64,000 bases of DNA from Deltaproteobacteria bacterium (lineage in GTDB: Bacteria > Acidobacteriota > Thermoanaerobaculia > Multivoradales > JAHZIX01), in the NCBI GenBank assembly GCA_022601195.1, contig JAHZIX010000045.1:496001-560000 (forward strand), written 5' to 3'. The position numbers and the translations under genes are program-made. The notes under the pieces are model-generated. The model worked only from the letters and a program-made list of their open reading frames with translations, made no database searches and was not told the DNA's origin. This document shows, piece by piece, positions 42,208 through 51,259 of this stretch (positions are counted from its first letter, which is position 1; each line of letters opens with the position of its first letter).

Positions 42208-43020
42208 ATGACACGTTGGATCACCCTGCCTTGTGCTCTGCTCCTATTGCTCGGAGGAGCTGTGTCTCCAGCCCTGGGAGCAGAACCGATTCCGGCCCCG
42301 GACAATGTGGCTGCTGCTCCGGAAGACGCTATCCGGTCGGAAACGGGTCTCGCCTCTAAGGTGCTGGCCAATGGTTCTGGAACAACCCATCCAGAAACAA
42401 AAGATACCGTGCGCATTCACTACACGGGTTGGACGACCGATGGCAAGATGATCGACAGCTCTGTGGCCCGTAACATTCCCGCGGTCCTCCAGCTGAACCG
42501 GGTGATTCCCGGCTGGACCGAAGGGGTGAAGTTGATGGTAACTGGCGAGAAACGCCGACTTTGGATCCCGGAGGGTATGGCCTACGCAGGGCGCGAAGGT
42601 CGACCTGCTGGCATGCTGGTTTTCGATGTCGAGTTGCTCGATATCCTCAGGCCTCCCCCTGCACCAGATGACGTCGCAGGGCCGCCGGAGTCGGCGCAGA
42701 GGACGAAATCTGGGGTGGCTTCCGTGGTGCTCCAAAAGGGAACCGGTACGGTACACCCGAAGGGCTCCAAGGAAGTCGAAGTTCACTACACGGGTTGGAC
42801 GACCGATGGCAAGATGTTCGACAGTTCCATCACCCGGGGCAAGCCAGCGATTTTTCCTCTCAACCGAGTCATTCCGGGTTGGACGGAAGGTTTGAAGCTG
42901 ATGGTAGAAGGCGAGAAACGCCGTTTTTGGATTCCCGAGAAGCAAGCCTACAAGGGCAAGGAAGGGTTCCCCGCCGGCATGTTGGTCTTCGAAGTCGAGC
43001 TTCTTTCCATCAAGAAATAG
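42208..43020 (+). CDS. Exported tandem FKBP-type peptidyl-prolyl isomerase
   Basis: A 270-residue protein with a signal peptide (LLLLGGAVSPALGAE) and two FKBP domains (about 45-145 and 170-270). Each has VHYTGWTTDGKMFDSS-like (first: IHYTGWTTDGKMIDSS), VIPGWTEGVKLM/VIPGWTEGLKLM, KRRLWIP/KRRFWIP and PAGMLVFDVELL/PAGMLVFEVELL segments. It is expected to fold proteins in the periplasm. The two halves are the result of an internal duplication: 42418-42450 and 42784-42816 are identical over 33 bases. The linkers before each domain repeat an acidic PAPDNVAAAPEDA-type motif. Monocistronic. Confidence 0.88.
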   Translation: MTRWITLPCALLLLLGGAVSPALGAEPIPAPDNVAAAPEDAIRSETGLASKVLANGSGTTHPETKDTVRIHYTGWTTDGKMIDSSVARNIPAVLQLNRVIPGWTEGVKLMVTGEKRRLWIPEGMAYAGREGRPAGMLVFDVELLDILRPPPAPDDVAGPPESAQRTKSGVASVVLQKGTGTVHPKGSKEVEVHYTGWTTDGKMFDSSITRGKPAIFPLNRVIPGWTEGLKLMVEGEKRRFWIPEKQAYKGKEGFPAGMLVFEVELLSIKK

Positions 43021-43216
43021 CTCGATCTGGAGAGAAGTGAGCTTCGTGGCCTGTGGAGAGACTCCCGCGGGTCACGACCGATCCTCTCGAGAGTGGTTCC
43101 CGGTCGAAGAGTCGCAGGGGGAGGGAGCCCGGGGACGACTTCCGATTCTTCGTTGAGGTCCGCCATGAGACCTCCTCTTCTCGCTGACCAGTGACTCTCA
43201 AAACAGGGCAAGAGGC

Positions 43217-43939
43217 ATGATCATCCTTCGCGAGGACTCCGAGCTCGTCGTCACCACGCAGCCGGATCACGCCTATTTTTCGGGAGATCTACTCCATCTG
43301 TGGCGCTTCGACGGATTCGAGTTTCACCCTCGAAGACAAGAGCTCATCTTCGCAGCCCGAGAACACGACAACGGTTGGCGGGAAGCGGATTCGGCTCCCC
43401 GGGTCGACCCGACGACCCAGCGGCCTCACACCTTTCAAACCATTCCCCGGCAGGTCCGGTTCGAGATTTGGCAGACCGGGGTAGAACGTTTCTCAGAGGA
43501 TCATCCCTACGCTTCTTTGTTGGTGGCCCACCACGCGTTGGAATTGCACCGAGAGCATCGTGGCCAGCCGGAGTGGGAGGATGGCCTTTTCTCGTTTCTG
43601 GAAGAATCGATCTCGGAGCTAGCTGAGCGTTGCGAGGTCCCGCTCCAGGAGGTCCGTAGAGACTACGGTTTGCTCGAGGTGACGGATCTCATTTCCCTAG
43701 CAGCCTGTAGTGGGTGGGAGGGAAGTTTCGAGAGGGCCGGATACCGCTTTTCGGTCGAGCCAGGCACCACCGAGAGCATCGTCCGAGTCGACCCGTTTCC
43801 CTTGGCGGGTGCGACTCGCTTCGAGGTAGCGAGCCGGCGTATTGTCGATAGAGCCTACGAAGACGGTGTTGACCTAGCCGTCACGTTGGCCAGCGCGCGG
43901 TGGTACCGGCGAGTGATCCGAGTTGAGAAGGGGGCTTGA
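43217..43939 (+). CDS. DUF3891 family protein
   Basis: A 240-residue protein matching the DUF3891 pattern: MIILREDSELVVTTQPDHAY, FAAREHDNGWREADSAPRVD, an HH pair in SLLVAHHALELHREH, LLEVTDLISLAACSGWEG and a late PFPLAGATRFEVASRRI. The conserved histidines and aspartates (HDNGW, HH, E/D) suggest a metal-binding hydrolase like HD-type proteins, but no activity is established. It is cytoplasmic and monocistronic, ending at a shared bidirectional terminator. Confidence 0.75.
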   Translation: MIILREDSELVVTTQPDHAYFSGDLLHLWRFDGFEFHPRRQELIFAAREHDNGWREADSAPRVDPTTQRPHTFQTIPRQVRFEIWQTGVERFSEDHPYASLLVAHHALELHREHRGQPEWEDGLFSFLEESISELAERCEVPLQEVRRDYGLLEVTDLISLAACSGWEGSFERAGYRFSVEPGTTESIVRVDPFPLAGATRFEVASRRIVDRAYEDGVDLAVTLASARWYRRVIRVEKGA

Positions 43940-43972
43940 GGGGAGACTCGAAGACGGGTTCCGAGAAAGAAA

Positions 43973-43998
43973 AAGGGCACTCCTCAAAGAGTGCCCTT
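43973..43998. terminator. Bidirectional rho-independent terminator
   Basis: A perfect 10-bp stem AAGGGCACTC (43973-43982) / GAGTGCCCTT (43989-43998) with loop CTCAAA, flanked on the left by an A-rich run (U-rich for the minus strand) and on the right by T-rich sequence. It sits between the convergent DUF3891 and PEGA genes. Confidence 0.9.
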
Positions 43999-44021
43999 CT
44001 GTGCTTTCTAGAGCGGGGTCC

Positions 44022-45221
44022 CTAGATGTCGCCCCCATTGGACTCTAGAAGAACTCGCAAGTCGAGATCCTCTCCGGGGTCGACTTCGAAGGTCTTCGAT
44101 TCCGCGGTAAACCCCGGTCGCAGCACCTGAAGCTCATGTTCCCCTGGGTCGAGAATCAACCCCGAGTGTAAGCGGGAAAGGTCCTCGGCAGTGCCTAGAA
44201 AACGGCCGTCCAGGTAGACAGAAGCATCTTTCGGCTCGACCGTCAAAGTGAGTCTTCCAGGTTCTTGGCGAGCGTCGAAAGCTCCTCCGGAGGGGGGCTG
44301 AACTGGATTCCTCTCCGGAGCTTTTCTCTGGCGATACTCCCGAGCACGCTGCCGCCACTCCTCTTCTCTTCCACCGAGGCCGTCGCTGGCTTGAGCGGTT
44401 TCGACCTCTGGGGGAGCTTCTGGCCGAACCGCCAGGCCGGCCACCATCTCATCCGAGACGTCGATGACGGCTTCTGGCGTTACGCTGAAATCTCGGGTGA
44501 TCGTTTCGTAGCCTTCTTTGTAGAAGGAGATCTCGTAGTTGCCTTCTTCCAGCCAAAGATAGGCTGGAAAGCCATCGAAGTTGTCGGCCACCCCAGCGTA
44601 GCGGCCATTCACGTAGACCTCTGCTTTCTCCGGCTTGACATCGAGATCGAGGGCACCGGACGGCCTTCCGGAGCCGTAGGCTCCATAGCGACCGGTGTCA
44701 TAGGAATGGCGGTAACCGTAGTAGAACGGATAGGAAGAGCCATACCAGTAAAAACTGGCCCGTGGGTAGTAGTAGTAGTGGCTTCTGTAGGGATATCCGT
44801 AGTGGCCGTAGTGGCCGTAGTGGCTGCCGTAGCGATTGTAGGAACGGTGTCGGCGATAGTCGCGGTGGTGACCTCCGCCGCGATGACGGTTGTCGTAGTT
44901 TCTGCCCCGGTGGTTCGAGCTTGTGCTCGAGCCGCTGCGCCGCCCACGGCTCGCGGAGCTACCGGAGGTTGTCGCACGCCTTTCGCCACCGGGCTTTGAT
45001 CGGTTCTGCATACGTTGCATGTCCCGGTTGCGGTTGCTGCTTCCTCTGGAAGCGGAGCTTTGTTGACTCCCGGAAGAGCCAGCTCGGACGGTAGGTTTCT
45101 TGGATGGTTTCTGGGTATCTCTTTGCTGCGCTTGGCCAGGTGTGCTCCCCGCGAGGAAAAGCACGCCCGCCACGGCACAGCTGGAAAGAGACAAGCTGCG
45201 GCGGAAGGTCTCGAGTCTCAT
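44022..45221 (-). CDS. Exported protein with two PEGA domains and a low-complexity Tyr/His/Gly/Arg region
   Basis: A 399-residue protein with a signal peptide (AVAGVLFLAGSTPGQAQ). Residues 40-190 are low complexity: a Ser/Arg/Gly-rich part, then HYGHYGHYGYPYRSHYYYYP and similar Tyr-rich stretches. Two PEGA domains follow, marked by LDLDVKPEKAEVYVNGRYAG (about 195) and LTLTVEPKDASVYLDGRFLG (about 330), with an arginine-rich helix (REEEWRQRAREYRQRK) between them. PEGA domains are beta-sandwiches found in surface-layer and kinase-linked proteins. Its ATG overlaps the stop of the glycosyltransferase gene (ATGA). Confidence 0.75.
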   Translation of the reverse strand: MRLETFRRSLSLSSCAVAGVLFLAGSTPGQAQQRDTQKPSKKPTVRAGSSGSQQSSASRGSSNRNRDMQRMQNRSKPGGERRATTSGSSASRGRRSGSSTSSNHRGRNYDNRHRGGGHHRDYRRHRSYNRYGSHYGHYGHYGYPYRSHYYYYPRASFYWYGSSYPFYYGYRHSYDTGRYGAYGSGRPSGALDLDVKPEKAEVYVNGRYAGVADNFDGFPAYLWLEEGNYEISFYKEGYETITRDFSVTPEAVIDVSDEMVAGLAVRPEAPPEVETAQASDGLGGREEEWRQRAREYRQRKAPERNPVQPPSGGAFDARQEPGRLTLTVEPKDASVYLDGRFLGTAEDLSRLHSGLILDPGEHELQVLRPGFTAESKTFEVDPGEDLDLRVLLESNGGDI

Positions 45222-46156
45222 GATGGCGGCTCTCCTTTGATGCTATTTGCGCCGTCTCCCCAACCTCTATTTAGACCCCTAATGTAATGACTTCTCAATA
45301 GATCTTCCCAGAGACGAGGGAGCTTCAGAGGAAACTTTTGCAAAGTGTGTGCCAATTTCTCTTGAAAGAATACCCTAAGTGGGGCTGGCGGGTCCGGCGG
45401 GCCTTCCGGCCCCAGGCCCAAGAACGATCCCAGTTCGGGGTGAAGGCCAAAGAAGACGACGGCAGAGTATCCCGCCTTTTCCTGGCGGGTAGCAAAGCGT
45501 CTTAGATCGGTTGGGTGGTCGTGAAGTACGACGGCATCTCGTTCGTAGATAAGCCGCATGCCGCTCTTCTGCAGACGGTAGCTGGTTTCGATATCTTCCC
45601 AGGCTGCATAGGGAAATCGTAGGTCAAAGGGCTCCTGGAGGAGCATTTCGCGTCGCAGGGAAAGGTTCGAGGTGTAGAAGAAGTTGAAGGGAACGTTCTC
45701 CGGATCTTCGATCAATGCATAGCCGAACTGAAGGCCGTACTCGTTGATGTAGTTCAAGAAAGAAGTTCGGCGCATTCTCGGGTGCCAATCGGTATAGCCG
45801 ATGACGGCCAGGCGAGGGGTATCGTTGCGCTCCTGGTGAGCTCGGTAGTGGGTCGCCAACCATCTCGGAGAGGGGACGGTGTCGTCACCGAGAAAGGCCA
45901 CCCACTCCCCTTTTGCGACAGCCACTCCTTGGTTGCGAGCAACAGCTGGACCCTGGTTTTCCTGCTGTAGAACGGTAGTGGGTACAGAGAAGGAGCGGGA
46001 CTGGAGCCAGCTACCGGTTCCGTCGTTCGAGCCATCGTCGACAACGATCACTTCAAAGCTGGGTGCACCTCTCTGATTTTCGAGGGCGCTGAGGACCTCC
46101 GGAAGGATTTCTCTCCGGTTGTAGGTGGGGATGACGACAGAGAATTCGGGGGACAT
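45218..46156 (-). CDS. Family 2 glycosyltransferase
   Basis: A 312-residue GT-A fold enzyme: FSVVIPTYNRREILPEVLSA at the N-terminus, EVIVVDDGSNDGTGSWL with the nucleotide-binding aspartates, and FLGDDTVPSPRWL as the DXD-like metal site. The C-terminal part has an ED motif (YAAWEDIETSYRLQKSGM), probably the catalytic base. It has no membrane helix, so it likely works at the cytoplasmic face. Acceptor and donor are unknown. It is coupled to the PEGA gene by a 4-base overlap. Confidence 0.85.
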   Translation of the reverse strand: MSPEFSVVIPTYNRREILPEVLSALENQRGAPSFEVIVVDDGSNDGTGSWLQSRSFSVPTTVLQQENQGPAVARNQGVAVAKGEWVAFLGDDTVPSPRWLATHYRAHQERNDTPRLAVIGYTDWHPRMRRTSFLNYINEYGLQFGYALIEDPENVPFNFFYTSNLSLRREMLLQEPFDLRFPYAAWEDIETSYRLQKSGMRLIYERDAVVLHDHPTDLRRFATRQEKAGYSAVVFFGLHPELGSFLGLGPEGPPDPPAPLRVFFQEKLAHTLQKFPLKLPRLWEDLLRSHYIRGLNRGWGDGANSIKGEPPS

Positions 46157-46187
46157 GACGGGGTTGATCTTACCCCTATTTGCCCTC

Positions 46188-46496
46188 TCAGCTGCCGAAG
46201 CGAATCGGGTCTCCCAAAGAGTCCAGGGAGAAGTTGGCCATGATCTGGTGGCCGTTGAAATCTAGAACCCGAATATCTTCGTTTCCCTGCAGGTCTGCCG
46301 AGACCTTTTGATAGGAGCTCGGGTACCGAGGCTCTACGGCATCGAGATCCACCTGATAGGCAATGAACTTGTCGATGCCCTTGTAGCGAAGCTTTTGGAT
46401 CAGCCGGTCGTCGGTTAGCTTGGGGTAGGTCGAGAGCACCAGAATCGGGCCGGATCCCGTGAAAATCAGATAAGCGCGCATTCTAGACTTCGGCAT
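46188..46496 (-). CDS. Small conserved-looking protein of unknown function
   Basis: A 102-residue protein starting at the ATG at 46496, with GAGGAG 4 bases upstream; a GTG four codons earlier is possible. Sequence features: RAYLIFTGSGPILVLSTYP at the N-terminus, KLRYKGIDKFIAYQVDLDAV and VLDFNGHQIMANFSLDSLG. It looks like a small soluble alpha/beta protein. I do not recognise the family. It ends 31 bases before the start of the glycosyltransferase gene on the same strand and may be co-transcribed with it. Confidence 0.5.
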   Translation of the reverse strand: MPKSRMRAYLIFTGSGPILVLSTYPKLTDDRLIQKLRYKGIDKFIAYQVDLDAVEPRYPSSYQKVSADLQGNEDIRVLDFNGHQIMANFSLDSLGDPIRFGS

Positions 46497-46885
46497 GATT
46501 CTCCTCACGGTTTTGGAGAGTGTAGCGAGCTGGCTCCTTGGAAAGGGGGAGACAACAGTCAGGTGCCCCCGGTGGTGGCTGGCTCGGCTACGGAAATCTC
46601 TGGGTCGAGGGAACCGTACCCTTCCCAGAAACAGACTGTCAAGGGAACGAAGGCTACCGTGCCCGGTGATAGGATGAAGTTTCGGGTGTTGACCAGCGCT
46701 GCCTCAGAAACTAGCCTCATCCATGATGGTGAGGAGGTCGGTAGAGCTGAAAAACCAGCCCGTGGAATCTGCCTGCAATCATCGAATGGCACGGCTGTCG
46801 ACCTCCTTTGGAAGTGACGGCGGGCTGGACCGCCGGAAGGTTCCGCCTCAGAGCACCCCCAGATCCAACACAGACAAGGTGAACC
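46497..46885. other. Intergenic region between divergent small genes
   Basis: About 389 bases between the divergent small genes at 46496 and 46886. ORFs here (46563-46817 plus, 46559-46948 minus) lack ribosome sites and domain patterns and look like chance frames. No hairpin or repeat was recognised. Confidence 0.35.
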
Positions 46886-47311
46886 ATGACCAATCCGCCC
46901 AATGAGCCGCCTCGGCAAGTGTTCTTCGATGTAACGCCAGAGATCCATGCCACGGATTCCCAGGGACGGTTCACCTACTCCCTGCGGATCGCCAACGAGA
47001 GCTACTTAGAGACTCGACCCTACGACGAGATGCGCTTCGTGTTCTCCCTCTGGCACCCGTCCGCGAGTCGATCCATCGACCTTGATCGCTCCTATGTAGA
47101 GCTTCGTGCCTCTTTTGATGCCGACAACGAGCATTGGGTCAAGATTGCCGAGATCGAGCCGGTAGTGGCCCCCTACGCTGGTGGAGAGAGCTTCGATGGT
47201 TGGATAGTCTTACCCGTTCTTTCGACGCGCATGGCGTTCGCCCTAGTCGGCAGCGGCTTTGAGGCGAGGGCTCGATTGCAGGCCCGGGCGAGCCTGTACT
47301 TGGTGCCTTGA
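46886..47311 (+). CDS. Small beta-rich protein of unknown function
   Basis: A 141-residue protein with AAGGTG six bases before the ATG. It is mostly alternating hydrophobic strands (GRFTYSLRIANESYLETRP, DEMRFVFSLWHP, YVELRASFD, WVKIAEIEPVV, DGWIVLPVL, ARLQARASLYLVP), consistent with a beta-sandwich. There is no signal peptide and no cysteine. The family was not recognised and the neighbours give no clue; it is monocistronic. Confidence 0.5.
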   Translation: MTNPPNEPPRQVFFDVTPEIHATDSQGRFTYSLRIANESYLETRPYDEMRFVFSLWHPSASRSIDLDRSYVELRASFDADNEHWVKIAEIEPVVAPYAGGESFDGWIVLPVLSTRMAFALVGSGFEARARLQARASLYLVP

Positions 47312-47548
47312 GTGCCTTGAGATCTACCGGAATCCTCGTCCTATAGACGAGCAACTCTCACCGCAGGCTCCTAGGAGCCTGTCTCGAGCTTCCACTGGCA
47401 AGAGCTCGACGACTCTCCATAGCCCGACAGGGGGCGTCGTCGGCATGCCCCCCCACGTAGCTTCAGCTTCACTGTAGCTTCAGCTCCAATGCTTAGCTCG
47501 AGGTGAGCCCCGTCCCTTTTGGAGATTGCCTGTAGGTGCCAGGGGATG

Positions 47549-48091
47549 CTAGCGAAAGCCTCGCCGCAGTTCCCGTTTGAAGGTCCCGAAAGCCTCTTCC
47601 CCGAAGAGACTGACCACCACTCGGTCCAACTTGGTGCCCCCCTGCAGGTAGCGATGGATTTCGGTCAACAGGATCCGTGCGCAACGATCCATAGGAAAAC
47701 CAAAGTTTCCTGTGGAAATAGCGGGAATGGCAAGGGATTTCAAGCCGTTGCGGTCCGCCAGGGCGAGTGCTGATCGAACGGAGGCGGCGAGCTTGCGGTC
47801 TTCGTCCCCCTCACCCATTCGAGGCCCTACGGCGTGAATGACCTGTTTGGCTTTCAAGAGACCTGCTCCGGTCATCACTGCTGAGCCAACTGCAGAAAAC
47901 CCGATGCGGTCGCATTCCTCCTGGATCGCGTCGCCGCCTTTTTCTCGGATCACACCGGCAACACCTGAGCCCAATTTGAGGTCTTCGTTGGCCGGGTTGA
48001 CCACCGCCTCGACATCGAGCTCCGTGATATCACCTTCGATTATCTCGAGTAGGGTATCGTCCAATCTCAAGCGAATTTTGAGTTCTGACAT
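47549..48091 (-). CDS. Macrodomain (ADP-ribose-binding) protein
   Basis: A 180-residue macrodomain of the YmdB/MacroD-like group. Seen: IEGDITELDVEAVVNPANEDL at the N-terminus (here IEGDITELDVEA and VVNPANEDL), GSGVAGVIREKGGDAIQEEC, GLLKAKQVIHAVGPRM, and the phosphate loop AIPAISTGNFGFPMDRCA. Such proteins bind ADP-ribose or O-acetyl-ADP-ribose and often remove mono-ADP-ribose from proteins or nucleic acids. The asparagine and glycine-loop residues are in place. Convergent neighbours are short; the upstream peptidase gene is divergent. Confidence 0.88.
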   Translation of the reverse strand: MSELKIRLRLDDTLLEIIEGDITELDVEAVVNPANEDLKLGSGVAGVIREKGGDAIQEECDRIGFSAVGSAVMTGAGLLKAKQVIHAVGPRMGEGDEDRKLAASVRSALALADRNGLKSLAIPAISTGNFGFPMDRCARILLTEIHRYLQGGTKLDRVVVSLFGEEAFGTFKRELRRGFR

Positions 48092-48254
48092 GATTTCGCG
48101 CTGTTCCTCCGGTGGCCCATCCTATCAAGGAAGGCTTATAGGTGCACGGGTTCGGGCTTCGGTGGCACTTCTTGTCGAAGGACTCGAAGAGATCAAGCCG
48201 CCCGGCGTACAATGGTCCACCGGACTCAGCCACCATTTTTGCCCGGAGTTGCTC

Positions 48255-48992
48255 ATGGAGACACCCCTCAAGCCAATCCTCCTACTCGCCGACAGTCAGC
48301 TGTTGTTTTGGCGGCAAGAGGAGGAGCTCTTCTTGGCCCGTCTGCGAGAAATGCTCGTCGGGCAACAACCCAAGGCTGCGTATGTTGGTGCTTCGAACGG
48401 AGACCAGCCGGAATTTTATCAGCTCTTCCAGGGTGCCATGTCGGGAGTGGGCATTGACCAGTGCCGCATGATTCCAACAGAGCCCACGGAAGCGGACCTG
48501 GCTTTTCTCGACCAAGCGGATTGGATCCTATTGGCAGGGGGAGACCCGATGCTGGGCTGGAAGTCTTTTCTTCGCAATGGTCTGCACCAGAAGATTCCCG
48601 AAAGGTACTATTCTGGCGCTCTGTTGACCGGGGTTTCGGCGGGGGCGATGCAGCTGGGCCTGCACGGCATCGAGGAGGCCGGGGAGCAACCCGGGGGCCT
48701 ATTCGAAACCTTCAAGCTGGTGCCTTACCTTATCGACGTTCACTCAGAGCCGAGCTGGCGACGGCTCCGTGCCGCCATGCCTCAGGCTGGAGAACATCTG
48801 TGTGGGCTGGGTATCCCTTCAGGAGGGGGAGCCCTCGTACACCCGGACCTCTCCGTGGAGCCGATCCGCCACCCCCTTACGGAGGTACGTTTCGCCAACG
48901 ATAGGGTCAGTCAGGCATTGATTTTTCCGCCGCGGGCCGGCGAGGAGTCGTTGTTGGCAGAGGCCCCTAGCGACACCGAAGCGGTGAATTGA
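48255..48992 (+). CDS. Peptidase E/cyanophycinase-like (S51, class I amidotransferase fold) protein
   Basis: A 245-residue protein. The ATG at 48255 follows GGAG; a longer frame upstream overlaps the divergent macrodomain gene. It has the class I glutamine-amidotransferase-like fold of S51: AAYVGASNGDQPEFYQLF, DWILLAGGDPMLGW (oxyanion region) and the nucleophile elbow TGVSAGAMQLGL with S128, plus a histidine in VPYLIDVHSEPSW. Dipeptidase E cleaves Asp-X dipeptides; cyanophycinase cleaves cyanophycin. The exact substrate cannot be assigned. The next gene starts 16 bases later and is probably in the same operon. Confidence 0.75.
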   Translation: METPLKPILLLADSQLLFWRQEEELFLARLREMLVGQQPKAAYVGASNGDQPEFYQLFQGAMSGVGIDQCRMIPTEPTEADLAFLDQADWILLAGGDPMLGWKSFLRNGLHQKIPERYYSGALLTGVSAGAMQLGLHGIEEAGEQPGGLFETFKLVPYLIDVHSEPSWRRLRAAMPQAGEHLCGLGIPSGGGALVHPDLSVEPIRHPLTEVRFANDRVSQALIFPPRAGEESLLAEAPSDTEAVN

Positions 48993-49008
48993 GGTCACGG
49001 AACACGAG

Positions 49009-49860
49009 ATGAAGCTTTTTGCCCTGGGAGATCTGCATCTCGCCAATCGCTCAAATCGGGAAGCTCTCGTGGAGTTGCCGGCACAGCCGGAGGATTGGCT
49101 GATCCTTGCCGGTGATGTGGGGGAGACGGAGGCACACCTACGCTTTGCCCTCGAGACCCTAGTACCTCGCTTCAAACAGCTTCTGTGGGTTCCGGGAAAC
49201 CATGACCTGTGGACTCTGGCTACCGACCCGTCCCCTCTCAAGGGAGAAGCCAAATATCTGCGATTGGTGGAAATTTGCCGCAGCTTCGGAGTCTTGACCC
49301 CTGAAGATCCCTACCCTCGGTGGCCTGGCTTGGGTCCCAGCGGGCGCCGCTATCGTTTGGCACCTCTTTTCTTGCTCTACGACTACACCTTTCGGCCCGA
49401 CGATGTGCCTGCCCAGGAAGCGGTGAGTTGGGCCTCTGAGTCTGGCGTGATGTGCAGTGATGAGATTCTTCTCCACTACCACCCACACCCTTCTCGAGAA
49501 GCTTGGTGTGCGGCCCGGTTGACTCTCTCGGAGCGGCGCCTGGAAGCCGCCGCTGCCTCAGGAGATGAGCTGATTCTGATCAATCACTGGCCTTTGAGAG
49601 AGGACTTGGTTCACCTGCGGCGCATTCCCCGATTCTCCATCTGGTGTGGCTCGAAGGCGACCGAGGACTGGCACACTCGCTTCAACGCCGCCGTGGTGGT
49701 CCACGGACACCTACACATCAAGAACACTCACTTTCGAGATGGAGTGCGTTTCGAGGAGGTTTCCCTAGGCTACCCTCGCGATTGGAATCGCCATCGAGGG
49801 GTGGCGTTTTACCTGCGGCAGATCCTTCCGGAGCCAGAAACCTGGCTCGCGGAACGCTAG
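49009..49860 (+). CDS. Calcineurin-like metallophosphoesterase
   Basis: A 283-residue protein with all binuclear-metal motifs of the family: GDLHLAN at the very N-terminus, ILAGDVGETEAHL, LLWVPGNHDLWTL, INHWPL and VVHGHLHIKN near the C-terminus. It is cytoplasmic. The family includes protein, nucleotide and nucleic-acid phosphatases, so the substrate stays open. It lies 16 bases downstream of the S51-like gene, in one likely operon. Confidence 0.85.
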   Translation: MKLFALGDLHLANRSNREALVELPAQPEDWLILAGDVGETEAHLRFALETLVPRFKQLLWVPGNHDLWTLATDPSPLKGEAKYLRLVEICRSFGVLTPEDPYPRWPGLGPSGRRYRLAPLFLLYDYTFRPDDVPAQEAVSWASESGVMCSDEILLHYHPHPSREAWCAARLTLSERRLEAAAASGDELILINHWPLREDLVHLRRIPRFSIWCGSKATEDWHTRFNAAVVVHGHLHIKNTHFRDGVRFEEVSLGYPRDWNRHRGVAFYLRQILPEPETWLAER

Positions 49861-50076
49861 GAGCTTGTCGGCTAATGATTTGCCCAGTGAATCGCCCAGT
49901 GAATCGTCCAGCGTCAGACGGGCGGCACGGGGCCCCCTCGGCGTTGCTTGTTTGACGAAACCAACCAGGCTTCGTCTGCAACAGCGCCTTGAGGGATCTT
50001 CTGTGGCGCTCCGCCAGCCGCGAACCGTCAATCCGCGACAGGCTGCTCTACCCCTTCCCCTTCGTCTTGCGAAACG

Positions 50077-51234
50077 CTACTCAATCCAGCTTCGGTAGTA
50101 GTCCCGATCCTCGATGTCGAGGATGTTCTTGGCGACCTGTAGGGGTCTGAAGGTATCGAACATTACCGCCAGCTCGTTCGTTTCCTTGGCGCCGATGGAG
50201 GCCTCCATCTTCCCGGGGTGAGGGCCGTGAGGAAGACCGTCCGGGTGAAGGGTTAGCGAGCCGAACTCCACTCCCTTTCGACTCATGAAGTCGGCGGACG
50301 CGTAGTACAACACCTCATCTGACATGACATTCGAGTGGTTGTAGGGGGCCGGCACCGCGGTGGGGTCGAAATCGTAGGGCCTGGGGCAGAAGGAGCACAC
50401 CACGAAGCCCTCACATTCGAAGGACTGGTGAATGGGTGGGGGCAGGTGAAACCGGCCGACCCGAGGCTCGAAGTCGTGGATGCTAATGGCCCAGGGATAG
50501 AAGAATCCGTCCCAACCGACCACATCGAGGGGGTGGTGATCCAAGGTGAGCTCGGTCAGGGCGTCGTATTGCTTGACCAAGATGCGGAACTCTCCACTCT
50601 CGTCATAGGTCTTGAGGTCTTGGGGAAGTTTGAAATCTCGCTCACTAAAGGGAGCGTTCTCGGTGAGCTGGCCATGCTCGTTGCGATAGCGTTTCGGCGT
50701 TCGGTAGTAACCCGGAGCTTCGAGAATCAGTAGCTTCACCGGTCCATCTCCGCTGTAGCGGTAGCGGTGCAGGATGCCCCGGGGAATCACGATGTAGTCG
50801 CCGGGCACAAAGGGCAGGTCGCCGAACTGGGACTCGAGCCGCCCCTCCCCTTCACTGACGTAGACCAACTCATCGCCCTGGGAGTTGCGATAGAAGAAGT
50901 CGTCCTCGATATCCGGTTGGACGAAGAACGAGGTTACGTCCCGATTGAATAGAAGAGGGACTCGGTTCAAGACCGCGCTGCCCCCCGGAGCGAGACGATG
51001 GGAGCGAAAGTGCCGATGCTTGAGCTCCTGGCTTGGGTCGGCCTCGATGGTCACCGGTGCGAAAGGGCGAACCGCGGTCACCCGGGTCGGAGGGTGCAGG
51101 TGATAGAGCAACGATGAGATTCCTACGAACCCTTTGTTCCCGACCAGCTGTTCCGGGTGGAGACTGCCGTCCCCTTTGGGAAAAACGGAATGTCGCTTGC
51201 GTGGAATTTCGCCCAGGCGGTGGTAGATCGGCAC
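50077..51234 (-). CDS. hmgA: Homogentisate 1,2-dioxygenase
   Basis: A 385-residue cupin-type Fe(II) enzyme that opens homogentisate to maleylacetoacetate in tyrosine breakdown. Seen: YHRLGEIPRKRHSVFP, LYHLHPPTRV, FYRNSQGDELVYVSEGEG and VIPRGILHRYRY. The iron-binding C-terminal region is HSNVMSDEVLYYAS and LHPDGLPHGPHPGKME, with the expected His/Glu/His ligands. It is shorter than mammalian or Pseudomonas HGD (about 430-445), as in some other bacteria. It follows hppD by 25 bases on the same strand, so the two genes form an operon. Confidence 0.93.
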   Translation of the reverse strand: MPIYHRLGEIPRKRHSVFPKGDGSLHPEQLVGNKGFVGISSLLYHLHPPTRVTAVRPFAPVTIEADPSQELKHRHFRSHRLAPGGSAVLNRVPLLFNRDVTSFFVQPDIEDDFFYRNSQGDELVYVSEGEGRLESQFGDLPFVPGDYIVIPRGILHRYRYSGDGPVKLLILEAPGYYRTPKRYRNEHGQLTENAPFSERDFKLPQDLKTYDESGEFRILVKQYDALTELTLDHHPLDVVGWDGFFYPWAISIHDFEPRVGRFHLPPPIHQSFECEGFVVCSFCPRPYDFDPTAVPAPYNHSNVMSDEVLYYASADFMSRKGVEFGSLTLHPDGLPHGPHPGKMEASIGAKETNELAVMFDTFRPLQVAKNILDIEDRDYYRSWIE

Positions 51235-51259
51235 GGTTTCGCTCCCTTCTCAGGCAGGT

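Noticed and set aside
47312..47548. Possible small gene or RNA between the beta-rich protein and the macrodomain gene
   Set aside because: Short repeats of GTAGCTTCAG are present but no ORF, hairpin with T-run or RNA pattern was convincing.
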